From Parietichytrium sp. I65-24A (lineage: Eukaryota > Sar > Bigyra > Thraustochytrida > Thraustochytriidae), in NCBI GenBank assembly GCA_012862575.1, contig BLSF01000151.1, positions 1 to 24,279 of the forward strand: a stretch of DNA of 24,279 nucleotides, in the 5' to 3' direction. Positions within the stretch are counted from its first letter, which is position 1. The number at the start of each line of letters is the position of its first letter. Under the pieces are notes generated by a model, which saw only the letters and a list, made by a program, of their open reading frames with translations, ran no database searches and was not told the origin of the DNA. The position numbers and the translations under genes were made by a program. Positions 1 through 8,928 of the stretch are shown piece by piece.

Positions 1-294
1 AAAGCGTGTCGAAGGTTCAAAACACGCGTTGGAAACTTGCGCAGGGCCAAGGGATTGACATCCGGAGCCAAGCAGCAACTGGGAGCCGAGCTAGATGCCA
101 GCAAACGTCAACCCAGGACTTCTCGACAGGGTGCTTATCGCTCCAATCAACCACCAGAACTTGAAGAGTTCATTGCGCAGAACCTCGGCCTCACATCAGG
201 TCAAATGCTCGCCGCAGCTCTCGAGAACGAGCAACTCAAGGTGTTTCTTCAGTTCCCAGACAAGAGAAGGAAAAAGATATGCAGAAGAAGTTGA
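1..294 (+). CDS. 3' end of an unrecognised gene (partial)
   Basis: The frame is open from the first base, so the coding sequence enters from outside the window; the stop is TGA at 292-294. About 97 codons are visible. The visible part is basic, then turns into a likely helical stretch (LEEFIAQNLGL, then MLAAALENEQLKVFLQF) and ends in a Lys/Arg cluster. No family is recognised. The ending is uncertain: from about 245 a different frame reads on as a Lys-rich tail (MQKKLKHRVGNARKIKSKA) to a TGA at 411-413. The true C-terminus could be there if a short intron (for example from the GT at 200 to the AG after TTTCTTC near 251) is removed. Confidence is for a coding end being here, not for the exact stop. 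Confidence 0.55.
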   Translation, partial: KACRRFKTRVGNLRRAKGLTSGAKQQLGAELDASKRQPRTSRQGAYRSNQPPELEEFIAQNLGLTSGQMLAAALENEQLKVFLQFPDKRRKKICRRS

Positions 295-1817
295 AGCACC
301 GTGTCGGAAATGCTCGCAAGATCAAATCAAAGGCAACTAGCCACCTGAGCCAAGAGAATGTGGCTGCCACAGCCAACAGTCATCAACCGGAACTGAGTTC
401 TCAACAGATTTGACCGGATAAATCTTATTATTAGTATTTTCGGTAATACATTCTTATGTGAGTACGTCGTTGTTGTTTTTAAGCCCCATCCGGGGGAGGT
501 GCCATCCTGCGCGCATCCTGCGCGCAACCCGAGCCGATAGCCACAGTTTGAAGGACGCTGTAGAGGTTTTCGACCTCGCTCGTCACGAATATGGCATCCA
601 TTTTCTCTCAAACTCAACAGAAGAGATTATTTTTTTCCAGACCCGTTTTCCAGATCACCATTCTCCACATTAAATTTAGACAGTCTTAGGGAAAGTGTGT
701 GGTACCAAAGTACCGTGGTACTCATGAAACCAAGTAGACCACCAGTGTCTGAGCTGATCACCTCCACAGCCGCCTCTGTCAGTTAATTCTCAATACGGTT
801 GATCGAGCTCATCGTGCCTGTTCGTCGCCTCTCGTTCGCGCTGCTTGCTGCTTGCTGGATTCATTCCAATTGAAGGACACGAAGGCTACGAAACAGCCTT
901 CGAAGCGATCGGGTGAATGGTCGAAAGGTCAGCATCCGAATTCAAAAGTGTGCACACCACAACTTACACATAAAACTCTTATAGCTTAGCTCATTGTGGT
1001 GACGCACGGTGGCGCACGTGACATGTTGCCAGGGTTGCCAGTTTAGGTAGTGATCACGACGGCATCATCACATCGTCCTTCCTTTCAAGTTAAAATTAGC
1101 ACGAGATGCAACTTGGGAACATGATAGGGATGAACTTTTTTTCCATAACTTCAGCTTAGTTAAAATTGAAATGGACATCGCACGAAGCAACAAGCAGCTT
1201 AGCGCGACGCGGACTCTCGAAGCTGCTTCACTGTCGGTACTGAGTACCACTTCCAAAGTTTTCGATACCATTTACTGGAAACGAAGGGAAGGCGAGAGTT
1301 GCGAAGCAGGACGTCGGAGAAAGTACTGACATTGTGTCAGCAACAAACACAAACAAATTCTGGATAAGTTATGTTCACGAATAGCCTGTGTCGAAGTCAT
1401 ACCGGTACGTACTCTAAATACATCAGCGCGGTGTTCCTCTCCAGCGCAAAGCAATCGCACACCTGTCTTGAAATGATTTGTTCAGTGAAATGTATGAGAT
1501 AAAAGTCTCCGCTTCTGTTCCGCGAAGACAGCGCAGTAATGCGAGTGAGCTAAAAAGTTGAAAGTCACCGACTCTGAACTGACTCGCACATCTCGGGGCG
1601 GTGACTCTTGACCTGGTGTTGAACTTGAATAAAAAAAGACTACGAACGAACGAGTCCACCACAGGGACTGCAAAACCTTTTAGACGTTCGGGCTCAGGTG
1701 TTGTCCACAGTTTGTGTTAGTGTCAAAGTGTATGGGTACAAATCGGTCCGCATACCCTGACCGCCGCGTGGCGACCTCGGCGAGCAGTCCTCGACAGACC
1801 TCAAACTCCTCAAACTC
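295..1817. other. Gene-poor intergenic stretch
   Basis: No convincing gene was found on either strand; the open frames are short and lack compositional or motif support. Visible structure is limited to a small palindromic cluster at about 699-723 (GGTACC, then AGTACC-GT-GGTACT) and a GGTACTGAGTACC inverted repeat near 1236-1248. The first ~120 bases may be 3' leader of the left-hand gene. The last ~120 bases are probably the 5' leader of the membrane protein gene at 1818; an in-frame TGA at 1758-1760 closes that frame upstream. Confidence 0.5.
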
Positions 1818-2303
1818 ATGGAGGACATTGAACGTGGAATCAAGGAGGAAGTCCAGCGCGAGACGGTCGACTGGCTCGGGGTGTATGGACCGTTTGTGAC
1901 CTGGATAGCGCACGCCATCCCCTCCCCTTACAGCCACATCGCCTCGTTCTTCTGGTTAATGATTGTTTTTCCAGTCGCATATTTCGAGATCCATTCGCCA
2001 CGCTGGGTGTTCTTCTGTCTCATTGTTCCATCCATCTGTCTTTTCACATTAAGGTTCGTCTACTTTCTTGAAATCTTCTGTGCCCGCTTCTCAATTCGTT
2101 TTCGCATCTGGGATGCCAAAATGAAACGAGCGGGGAAGGAAAATCATCGTCGTACTGCACGATTCGCCGCGAATCTTTTTATTTTTTCTATAGCTTTCTG
2201 CCATCTCATTTGGTTGTATCATTTGTTTTCTTCTCGATTTTACAATAATACAGCGTCAGCCAGCCGAGGAGGAGAAGGAGAATTGAGTACCGCAGATCAA
2301 TAG
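1818..2303 (+). CDS. Small three-helix membrane protein, unrecognised
   Basis: 161 residues from the first ATG after an in-frame stop at 1758-1760; the stop is TAG. The start context is modest (C at -3, G at +4). The first ~35 residues are charged and probably soluble. Three hydrophobic segments follow, at about 40-58, 62-88 and 116-137, separated by a basic loop at about 95-114 (KMKRAGKENHRRTAR). The tail is short, Ser/Gly-rich and hydrophilic. The alternation of aromatic-rich hydrophobic segments with a basic loop suggests a real integral membrane protein with an odd number of crossings. No motif identifies a family or function. It stands alone, same strand as the MYST gene 1.6 kb downstream. 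An unspliced upstream exon cannot be excluded. Confidence 0.6.
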   Translation: MEDIERGIKEEVQRETVDWLGVYGPFVTWIAHAIPSPYSHIASFFWLMIVFPVAYFEIHSPRWVFFCLIVPSICLFTLRFVYFLEIFCARFSIRFRIWDAKMKRAGKENHRRTARFAANLFIFSIAFCHLIWLYHLFSSRFYNNTASASRGGEGELSTADQ

Positions 2304-3350
2304 AATGTTCTCTGGATGTCCTGGTTCCTTGTTCTTTTCTCATCGGATTGCCTTCCCAGCCTTCCCTTCCTTTGAGCCTCACTCACAGATAGTCCTCCTA
2401 CATTTAACTCTAACAAACGTTTGTTCGTTCATGGAGGATTTCAATAACATTGGTTGAATGGAATTACGTCATTGCTATTGATCTGTGTTAACTGGTCATA
2501 CGTAATTGATTAGTCATCACATCGGAAGCACCTAAGACATGCTAGACGATGCCTTAAGTGCCCGTGCGCGGAGAATTCAATCGACTACCTTACTCGCCCC
2601 ACTTACAGTCTTTTGTATACATTCGTCTACCATAAACTATAACCATCAATGAGAAGCACGGAGAATCAAGGCGAGAAGGTCCACAACCACCACATAAGTA
2701 GCCTCCCACTAGTCAAAGCTTATGTCTCTATATCCACTTCTACCATTGTCCCGTGACTGGATTAAGTAGATCTCCTCGCAAGATTTTAAGGAGCATTGTA
2801 ATAGCAACGCCCTCGCGCGCCGTGGCCGCGACTACGGCCAGCTTAAGTGTCCTTGAGAGAACAGCTCTTTGTTCTGCAACCCGTTCTCCAGGAACCGAGC
2901 CAAAAACAATTCGTGAAACGAGCGCCAAGTGCACGTCGGGAAAAAGGAAGGAGATCTCGCCGTCCTCGGCAGATCAGAGGGGAAAAAAGCGTTCCGCAAG
3001 AAACAGCTCACCACTCACCTGTGGGAGGGGAGGGGGTACGCGCTCTGCGGTGTACAGCTGTGCAGGTGTGCGCTGGCGCGAACCTCATATAAGATTTACT
3101 CGAGCGGATTGCACACGATTCATCCTCGCTCGCGGAGCACAGGCCGGTTGGCGCGTACACATTTGCTTTGGAGGAACGGAGGAACGGAGGGAGGGACGTC
3201 TCTTTCGGTGTTTCGTGCGTCGGGTGTTGGTTCTTTGTGCGGAGTTGTGGGTGTCACGGGAGTCACGGGGCGACTGGAGAAGAGGAGAAGTAATTGCGTT
3301 CCGCAGCGGGTTTCGCACCGAAGGAGTGGGTTTCGCTCGTTCTTTTGGTC

Positions 3351-3390
<40 letters not shown>

Positions 3391-3916
3391 TGATTGATTG
3401 ATCTTGATCAAGGTGCTGCTGGGCTTGCTATTTCGGCCGCAATTTGAAGCTTGGATACAGTTGTTTGCTGTGAATCTCCTGTTACGCGTGGAAATTTTTC
3501 GTATTGGGTTTGGGTTTGGGATTGGGTTGAGGCCTGTGCTGTTCTGTGAATTCACCATCTTCTGTCACTCGCATCGGTCTCGTTGAATTGTTGTTGTTGT
3601 GGTGGTGGTGGTGTCGCTTTCCAAAAGCATTGACTCTGTCCGAGGTTTTTGAATTTGCGAAATTTGCGACTTGGGTCTTGACTTGGTGTCTGAATTGGAT
3701 CCGGGAAAAACGAACAGCAATCTCTCGCTCGAGACTAGATGGGCAGGGAGACGCGGCTTTAGGAAGAACCTCACTCGCTTTCACTCGGGCCGGGACATTT
3801 ACGTGTTGAGAAAGATTTCGCGTTTGCTTACAGAGTCGCTCGGCGCTGTGTGGACCCTGGTTGGCCGACCGCTTTGGTACCCTCTTCTTAGTTTCGCAAC
3901 CAAGAAGAAAGCACAG
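2304..3916. other. Intergenic region and probable MYST promoter and leader
   Basis: No gene is supported here. A long Arg-rich frame at 2753-3364 has no ATG at all and is rejected. A TATAAG element lies at 3088-3093, far upstream of the MYST start. Then come a TTGA tetranucleotide array (3353-3402), a degenerate TTTGGG-like run (about 3501-3530) and TTG/TGG triplet runs (about 3588-3614). The MYST reading frame is open back to before 3671 but contains no ATG before 3917, so 3671-3916 is read as untranslated leader unless an upstream exon supplies a start. Confidence 0.5.
3353..3402 (+). repeat. (TTGA)n tetranucleotide array
   Basis: About eight exact tandem copies of TTGA, one slipped base (TTTGA), then three more copies. 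It lies about 515-565 bases upstream of the MYST ATG, in the probable promoter or leader. It is a simple microsatellite. Confidence 0.95.
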
Positions 3917-5668
3917 ATGCCGACAACGCGCACTAGAAGACGCGCCATGGAGCTGGCGCAAGCGGCAAGCAACTCTCCGGAGAGCTGTGGGAGGGACGGC
4001 AAGAAGCGCAAGAGAGATTTCTCCGATGATCGAAGCAGAAATGATCGGGCAAACTACAATTCCAGCGCAAAGATGCACCCGGACGTCAACAGCAAGCGTC
4101 TCAAGCGCGAGTGCACGAGTGCTGACAAGGAGAATGTTTTCAGAAGCAGAAGAAGAGGTGCTCTCAAGAAGGACATTTTGAAGGGCAGCTCTGCTCGCGA
4201 GAACGACCTTGAGACTGTGGTATCACGGAACATGAAGAAAAGGTGCGCCAAACCGAATGCCGCCTCGACGACCTTGCCTCCCAATGCAGCTGTGGAGGAA
4301 AAAGAGAAGGAAGCTGGATCGGACGGAGACTCGGAGAGTGAGCAGAAACTCTTCGAGAACGTCGTCATCGGGCGCCACCACATCAAGGCCTGGTACTTTT
4401 CTCCATATCCTGAGGAATTTTGCGCTGGCAAGAACACCATGTACATTTGCGAGCACTGTTTCAAGTACACTCCATCGGAGACGAGCAGTCGGCGACACAA
4501 GACAAAGTGCAGGTACGATAGCCCTCCTGGCCGTATCATCTACAACGACAAGTCCAGCAAAGTGCAAGTGTTTGAAGTGGACGGCGCATTGAATCGTGAG
4601 TATTGCCAGAACCTATGCATGTTTTGCAAGCTGTTTTTGGATCACAAAACGCTCTTCTACGATGTTGACTGCTTCAAATTTTACATCATGTTGGATCATG
4701 GCCAAGTTGTGGGGTATTTCTCCAAGGAGAAAATCTCACCCAAGTCAAATCGCTCTACGAATAACCTGTCGTGCATTTTAACTTTTCCACAGTTTCACGG
4801 GAAAGGGTACGGCAAGTTTCTCGTGTCATTGTCATACGAGCTCTCCAAGAGGGAAGGCAAAGTGAGTGGCCCAGAAAAGCCGCTTTCCGACTTTGGGCTT
4901 TACACATACCAGTCATACTGGAGGAAGACTATCATTGAGGAGCTTCTCAGCTTGCCAGTACAAGGCAAGACCAGAGATAGCCTTTGCAGTCAGGGCTCGG
5001 CCCCAAGCCGCGAAGGCTTGAAGGCAGAATCTGCTGAGTCTTGCGACGCACAGTCTGACATGCCAATGCCAGTTACAGACCGCGAGGCGACCAAAGTTCG
5101 CAAAGGTTCAGACGGCGACAGCCACGACTCGGACGACGCAAGCGTGGCTTTCATTTTCGAGGAGGAGGATGACGAAAATGACGATGCCTCCGATGACGAA
5201 GACTTTAGCTCCAGTGAACTCGATCATGATGATGGTGATGATGACGATGGGGAGGAGGAGGAGGAGGAGGAGGAGGGTTTGGTGGAAGAACACGCCAAGC
5301 CCTGGGTGAGACGGTCTACGAGACAAAGGGCTTCATCATCCCGCGGTTTGAAATCGATCAATTTGTCTCGTTCCGATGACGATGGCAGCGAGGAGTCTGA
5401 ATCATCATCATCGGAGGAAGAGGAGGATGGGGACAAAAGTGCCCCTCGGGGGACGAGCCCCATCAAGCCCATTTTGGTGACGATCAGAGGGCTTTCGAAA
5501 CGACTCGGAATCTTACCCAGCGACATCTTGGATACCCTTCGGTCAAACAACCTCTTGCTGAAAGTCGAGGGGCAGCTGATCGTCTATTTGAGCGAAGGAA
5601 CGCTCGAGAGCCACCGCAGATCTATGGAAAACACCATGTTTTGCGATCCCGGTTGTATTTGTTTTTAG
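3917..5668 (+). CDS. MYST-family histone lysine acetyltransferase
   Basis: 583 residues; the start is the first in-frame ATG at 3917, although the ATG at 3947 has a better context (G at -3 and +4). MYST enzymes transfer acetyl from acetyl-CoA to histone lysines in the nucleus. Residues 1-150 are basic and low in complexity, with no chromodomain seen. The C2HC zinc finger is C178, C181, H194, C198. LFLDHKTLFYDVD carries K244, the position of the autoacetylated lysine of Esa1/Tip60/MOF. The acetyl-CoA loop is Q-x-x-G-x-G (292-297). The active-site Cys is C286 and the base is E320, spaced 34 apart as in yeast Esa1 (C304, E338). The signature PEKPLSDFGL follows. The last catalytic segment (GILPSDILDTLRSNNLL, GQLIVYL) is displaced by about 170 acidic/Ser-rich residues. 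The Esa1/Tip60 versus other MYST subgroup is not resolved. Confidence 0.95.
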   Translation: MPTTRTRRRAMELAQAASNSPESCGRDGKKRKRDFSDDRSRNDRANYNSSAKMHPDVNSKRLKRECTSADKENVFRSRRRGALKKDILKGSSARENDLETVVSRNMKKRCAKPNAASTTLPPNAAVEEKEKEAGSDGDSESEQKLFENVVIGRHHIKAWYFSPYPEEFCAGKNTMYICEHCFKYTPSETSSRRHKTKCRYDSPPGRIIYNDKSSKVQVFEVDGALNREYCQNLCMFCKLFLDHKTLFYDVDCFKFYIMLDHGQVVGYFSKEKISPKSNRSTNNLSCILTFPQFHGKGYGKFLVSLSYELSKREGKVSGPEKPLSDFGLYTYQSYWRKTIIEELLSLPVQGKTRDSLCSQGSAPSREGLKAESAESCDAQSDMPMPVTDREATKVRKGSDGDSHDSDDASVAFIFEEEDDENDDASDDEDFSSSELDHDDGDDDDGEEEEEEEEGLVEEHAKPWVRRSTRQRASSSRGLKSINLSRSDDDGSEESESSSSEEEEDGDKSAPRGTSPIKPILVTIRGLSKRLGILPSDILDTLRSNNLLLKVEGQLIVYLSEGTLESHRRSMENTMFCDPGCICF

Positions 5669-6142
5669 TGATACGCTCAGTTTCCTTGCGAGAACTGGTC
5701 TTGAAAAATTGAATGTGCATTTTTGCACTTGTAAAGTTATCTCTCTCTTTTTCTTTTCTTTTTTTCTTTTTTTTTCCACATCCCATCCATCCCTTCACCT
5801 CTTCAAACCTTGTAGAAACCAAAGAGAAAAAGCGCGCCCGCGAATTGGCAAAAAAAAAAGAAAGAAGCGTGTAAAGTGAGGTACCGCTCCAAGCCGTCCG
5901 CAAGACAGGTTGGTCACGACGAATACAAAAGAAGTGCGAAACAGGTGAGCTAAAATAATTGATCGTGGAAAGAAGAATTAATACACCGCCGCGCATCGCA
6001 TGCAGACATGCGACAATCGAGCAAACGGGAGAGCAAGGGTACTTGTGACCTTCAAAGAAGCAAGAGAGAATAAAGTATACGAAAGAATAAAGAAGAAAAG
6101 GAAGTCCGCCTTTTATACATCATCATTCAAGTCCTGCAGCAT
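5669..6142. other. Convergent 3' region between the MYST and PH genes
   Basis: 474 bases separate the two convergent stop codons. The stretch holds T-rich runs just after the MYST stop (about 5748-5776) and two AATAAA hexamers on the plus strand at 6069-6074 and 6086-6091, close to the PH gene stop. These could serve late MYST polyadenylation but are not proven. No coding sequence is supported. Confidence 0.5.
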
Positions 6143-6508
6143 TTAGTCTTCGTATCCGTCATCGTTGGTGTAAGCACTCGAGTAGCGCACGATGGCGCGG
6201 CCAATTGCGCCTATCCAATCGTCCTTCTCCTTCTCGGTGTCTGCGAAAAGAAAGAAGACCTCCTGCGGGGTGGCCACCTCGAAACAGTTCTTCTTGTTGG
6301 TCTTCTCTTCGGCCGACTTGACAGTAAGACAATCTTTCAAGTCGATTTCACCGTGCGGCGCGCTGTGCTGCGACTTTAGGTAGTACAACTTGTTGCCTTT
6401 CAACACAAAGTATCTCCTGCGCCATTCCTTCAGCCACTTGCTCCGCTTCACCAGAAACCCGGAGAAGTCTGGCTCGCTCAAGTCAATGTGTGCCAATTCC
6501 TGTGCCAT
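6143..6508 (-). CDS. Small PH-domain protein, plant AtPH1 type
   Basis: 121 residues, stop TAA. The ATG at 6508 is the first in-frame Met and has a strong context (GAG before, G after). Almost the whole protein is one pleckstrin-homology domain, residues about 15-108. The beta1-beta2 region is basic (KRSKWLKEWRRRYFVLKGNK), the usual phosphoinositide-contact region. CLTVKSAEEKTNKKNCFEV follows, then FLFADTEKEKDDWIGAIGRAIV with the conserved Trp of the closing helix at W98. The order and wording match small single-domain PH proteins of plants and protists such as Arabidopsis AtPH1, which bind phosphoinositides and sit on endomembranes. The short acidic tail (NDDGYED) also fits. There are no other domains. 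The membrane-targeting role is inferred from the family. Confidence 0.9.
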   Translation of the reverse strand: MAQELAHIDLSEPDFSGFLVKRSKWLKEWRRRYFVLKGNKLYYLKSQHSAPHGEIDLKDCLTVKSAEEKTNKKNCFEVATPQEVFFLFADTEKEKDDWIGAIGRAIVRYSSAYTNDDGYED

Positions 6509-6692
6509 CTCTCCCTGATTCTCGCGAGCTAAACACCACAACCTATTAGAATCTTCCGATCGACAATCTATCTATCTCCCTATAAACCCTTCCACAGCAA
6601 ATGGCAATCCCCAATCCCCAATTCCCACTCTGCCGATCAACCAAATCAGAAACCAAAACCAGAATCTCAGTCCGCAAATCCCTCAATCTCTT

Positions 6693-6720
6693 CAACAATC
6701 AGCAATCAACAATCAACAAT
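6693..6720. repeat. Four-copy heptamer array, unit CA(A/G)CAAT
   Basis: Four head-to-tail 7-base units, one with A to G. It lies 185-212 bases upstream of the PH start codon, in its probable leader or promoter. Confidence 0.9.
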
Positions 6721-6882
6721 CTCCACACAGTCGATCAACCCAAAGTGAAGAGGTCTCGCACGACTGAGAACTGAGAATCCAATTCGATAAATTCCACAAG
6801 AGAGAAAAGCGCACAGGCGCACCAATAATTCACACCCAGCGCCCCGCCTTCGCAAGCGCGCCGCCACCAATAATCCACCATT

Positions 6883-6909
6883 TCTCTCTCTCTCTCTCTC
6901 TCTCTCTCT
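6883..6909. repeat. (TC)n dinucleotide run
   Basis: About 13 uninterrupted TC units, GA on the sense strand of the PH gene, about 375-400 bases upstream of its ATG. Confidence 0.95.
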
Positions 6910-8033
6910 ATTTCGTCGTCCAATCTTGCAACCAACTCAACCAACTCGGACAAGTCCACCGCGTTCCTCTTCCTTCGCAGTCCCGACTGCGGAACCCATC
7001 CGTCCCCCCGCCTCTCCTAGCAGTTACTTACGCTTTGCGTATGCCTCGTGTGTCCGCGTATGCTCCTGTCCCCGTATCCTCCTTCCCTCTCTTGCCTGGC
7101 ACAAAGTCGGGTAGGGTAGGAGTCGGGTAGGAGATGGTAGCAATGGGGGTATGGGTTTGTGGTAGTGGGGGTTAGCGGATGGGGAGAGGGGATTTCTTTC
7201 CTTTTTTTTCTTCTGCAACTTCCCGAGGAAGGGAACTATTCGTTTGTTCTTCTTTTAGGGATAGCTACCACTTACCTATCGGTATAGCTTCAGGGTCGTG
7301 GATTGCGGAGTTGTTAGGTGCTATTACTGTGGTAAGGATGTTGTCTAGGGGTGATTGCTATGAATCGCCATAGTGGGGATTAGCGTGAGAGTGTAGGTGA
7401 GGCTATGAGGATGGCTAGGATTCTGGGAATGGTTTTGGGTGTTTTGGGACGGGGAACTCACAAGGTCACTACTATGAATATAATTTAGTTGGTGTTAATA
7501 GTCTTCGAGGTCCTCGAATGAATAGAAAGGAGCTTCTTGAAGAACTTGCCCGTTTTCTTTCTCAGCGAAGTTCGAAGTTGCCAGAGATGCCAGAGACTCG
7601 AACTCTCGTGATTGAAGTATTGGAAAATTTGGGAACACGATTCAAAGTTGGAAGAATGAAGTGATTAAAATAGTTGCCAGGTTGCGAATCTGGGTGCTCG
7701 TCTTTTACTTTTGCATCACCAACACAATGCACGTACAAACAGCCCAGAGTTCATAGTGTTGCAGTTTCCCTCTTCGCGCCGCGTCGAGAGAATTGATTCT
7801 CTGCGGGGATGTGAATTCTGTGCATACTAGCTAGCTAGAGCAGCATTACGTATTGGTGGAGACTCCACATCGCTAGATTAGGGACAAGTCCGCGCCCCTC
7901 ACCAGTCTTGCCTTCTTCCGATTCGTTGATTTGAGTCGTGTCGACCTGTTTTGTGTTTTCATCAATTGAAACACGAAGCCAGCAGCCGCTGTGGCGCAAG
8001 GGCAAGCACGGCTAAGTTTCACGCGGCTCCAAG

Positions 8034-8912
8034 ATGCAGGTCGAACGCCCCCAGTCCGTCTGGCATGCTCGCAAGCGAGAGATGTCCATCCAAGTAATTG
8101 GAAACTCCGAAGTCGAAGAAGAGAAGGAGCCAGAGCTGGACGCAGACTCAGGCCGTCCCACCCCTCGCTTCGGAGATGTCTCCCCGAAGAAGATCTCCTC
8201 GGCCCAAGCGCAAAAGTACTTTGAGGAGCAAGTCGGCGCGCAGCGCCGTCGCTCACAGGAAATGATAGACATTAGTAATGAAATGTTCGTCAAGCAGTGT
8301 CCATTCTCACCAAAGATGAGCACCAGGTCGTCGCAACTGGCCATGGAGCGCATCGCTAAAGACCTCGAGGCGCGCAAAGACGTCCCAGAGGAAGCCACCT
8401 CATTTGATCTGTTTTTGGCTCGAACCTCCACCTTGCAAACGAGGCTGTCCCTATGGAAAGAGGAGCAAACAGCCAGGAAACTTAAAGAGGAGATTGGCGA
8501 GTGTACCTTTCATCCGAATATTCTCAATGGAGAAGCACCGCCGAAATGTAACCCAGGAGCTTTTGAGGAATTATACAGAATGGGTCTTGAACAGCGGTGG
8601 TATCGCGAGATGGTTCACAAGGAGCACATGCAACAACGTAAAATTGAAGAGCTAGACTACTGCACATTTGAGCCTGAAATACATGACGTCCCGACATCTA
8701 CATACGAGCCCGACACAAATTTCTTCTGCTACGCCAAGTCAAGGTCGCCGTCCTATGCAGAGCTACACAACAAGCGCCAAGCGTGGCTCGCTCAAGTCCC
8801 TACAATTTCGCAAACGCTTCAACGACCTCCCAAAAAGCAAGAGAGCAGCGCCAAGCCTTCTGAAATTCTCGCCTGTATTCAGAGGCTGAATGCCATTCTC
8901 GACGAAGACTGA
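8034..8912 (+). CDS. Protein with three C-x-F-x-P-x-(I/M) motifs, uncharacterised
   Basis: 292 residues from an ATG with A at -3; stop TGA. The protein is charged, mostly helical in appearance, and has no signal peptide or membrane segment. The same motif occurs three times at about 65-residue spacing: QCPFSPKM (88-95), ECTFHPNI (156-163), YCTFEPEI (219-226). Each is preceded or followed by a charged helix, for example LYRMGLEQRWYREMVHKE between motifs 2 and 3. Repeats of the (E/D)CTF-x-P-x-I kind are familiar to me from uncharacterised proteins of flagellated and ciliated protists, but I cannot assign a function. A cytoskeletal or flagellar scaffold role would be inference only. The N-terminal 60 residues are acidic and low in complexity. 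Its stop lies 16 bases from the stop of the convergent FANCB-like gene. Confidence 0.85.
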   Translation: MQVERPQSVWHARKREMSIQVIGNSEVEEEKEPELDADSGRPTPRFGDVSPKKISSAQAQKYFEEQVGAQRRRSQEMIDISNEMFVKQCPFSPKMSTRSSQLAMERIAKDLEARKDVPEEATSFDLFLARTSTLQTRLSLWKEEQTARKLKEEIGECTFHPNILNGEAPPKCNPGAFEELYRMGLEQRWYREMVHKEHMQQRKIEELDYCTFEPEIHDVPTSTYEPDTNFFCYAKSRSPSYAELHNKRQAWLAQVPTISQTLQRPPKKQESSAKPSEILACIQRLNAILDED

Positions 8913-8928
8913 CTGCGAGTTGAGTCGT

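Larger units (their letters stand above)
6509..8033. other. Divergent intergenic region with repeats
   Basis: This 1.5 kb separates the starts of the PH gene and the plus-strand gene at 8034. No gene is supported; frames are short. It contains a heptamer array (6693-6720), a long TC run (6883-6909), a G-rich plus-strand block (about 7109-7191) and a TAGC repeat (ACTAGCTAGCTAG near 7827-7839). Both promoters must lie here. A T-arm-like sequence near 7590 was examined and rejected as a tRNA. Confidence 0.5.

Noticed and set aside
2753-3364. 203-codon plus-strand frame upstream of MYST
   Set aside because: It contains no ATG, is Arg/Ser/Gly-biased as expected from GC-rich non-coding DNA, and matches nothing.
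3501-3530. TTTGGG-like interstitial telomere repeat
   Set aside because: Only three or four imperfect units; too short and irregular to call telomeric.
3085-3558. Minus-strand frame rich in Asn/Gln/Ser/Ile repeats
   Set aside because: The repeats come directly from the TTGA microsatellite read in antisense; no start or motif support.
3671-3916. N-terminal extension of the MYST protein
   Set aside because: The frame is open but begins at TTG with no ATG before 3917, and the sequence resembles no MYST N-terminus.
3482-4078. 198-codon minus-strand frame over the MYST 5' end
   Set aside because: It is antisense to a certain coding region; its composition is a shadow of the sense codons and a TTG/TGG repeat.
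7580-7625. Possible minus-strand tRNA (GTTCGAGT T-loop with a 4-bp stem)
   Set aside because: No matching 5' acceptor strand, D-arm or anticodon arm lies at the required distance, so it is a chance T-arm-like sequence.
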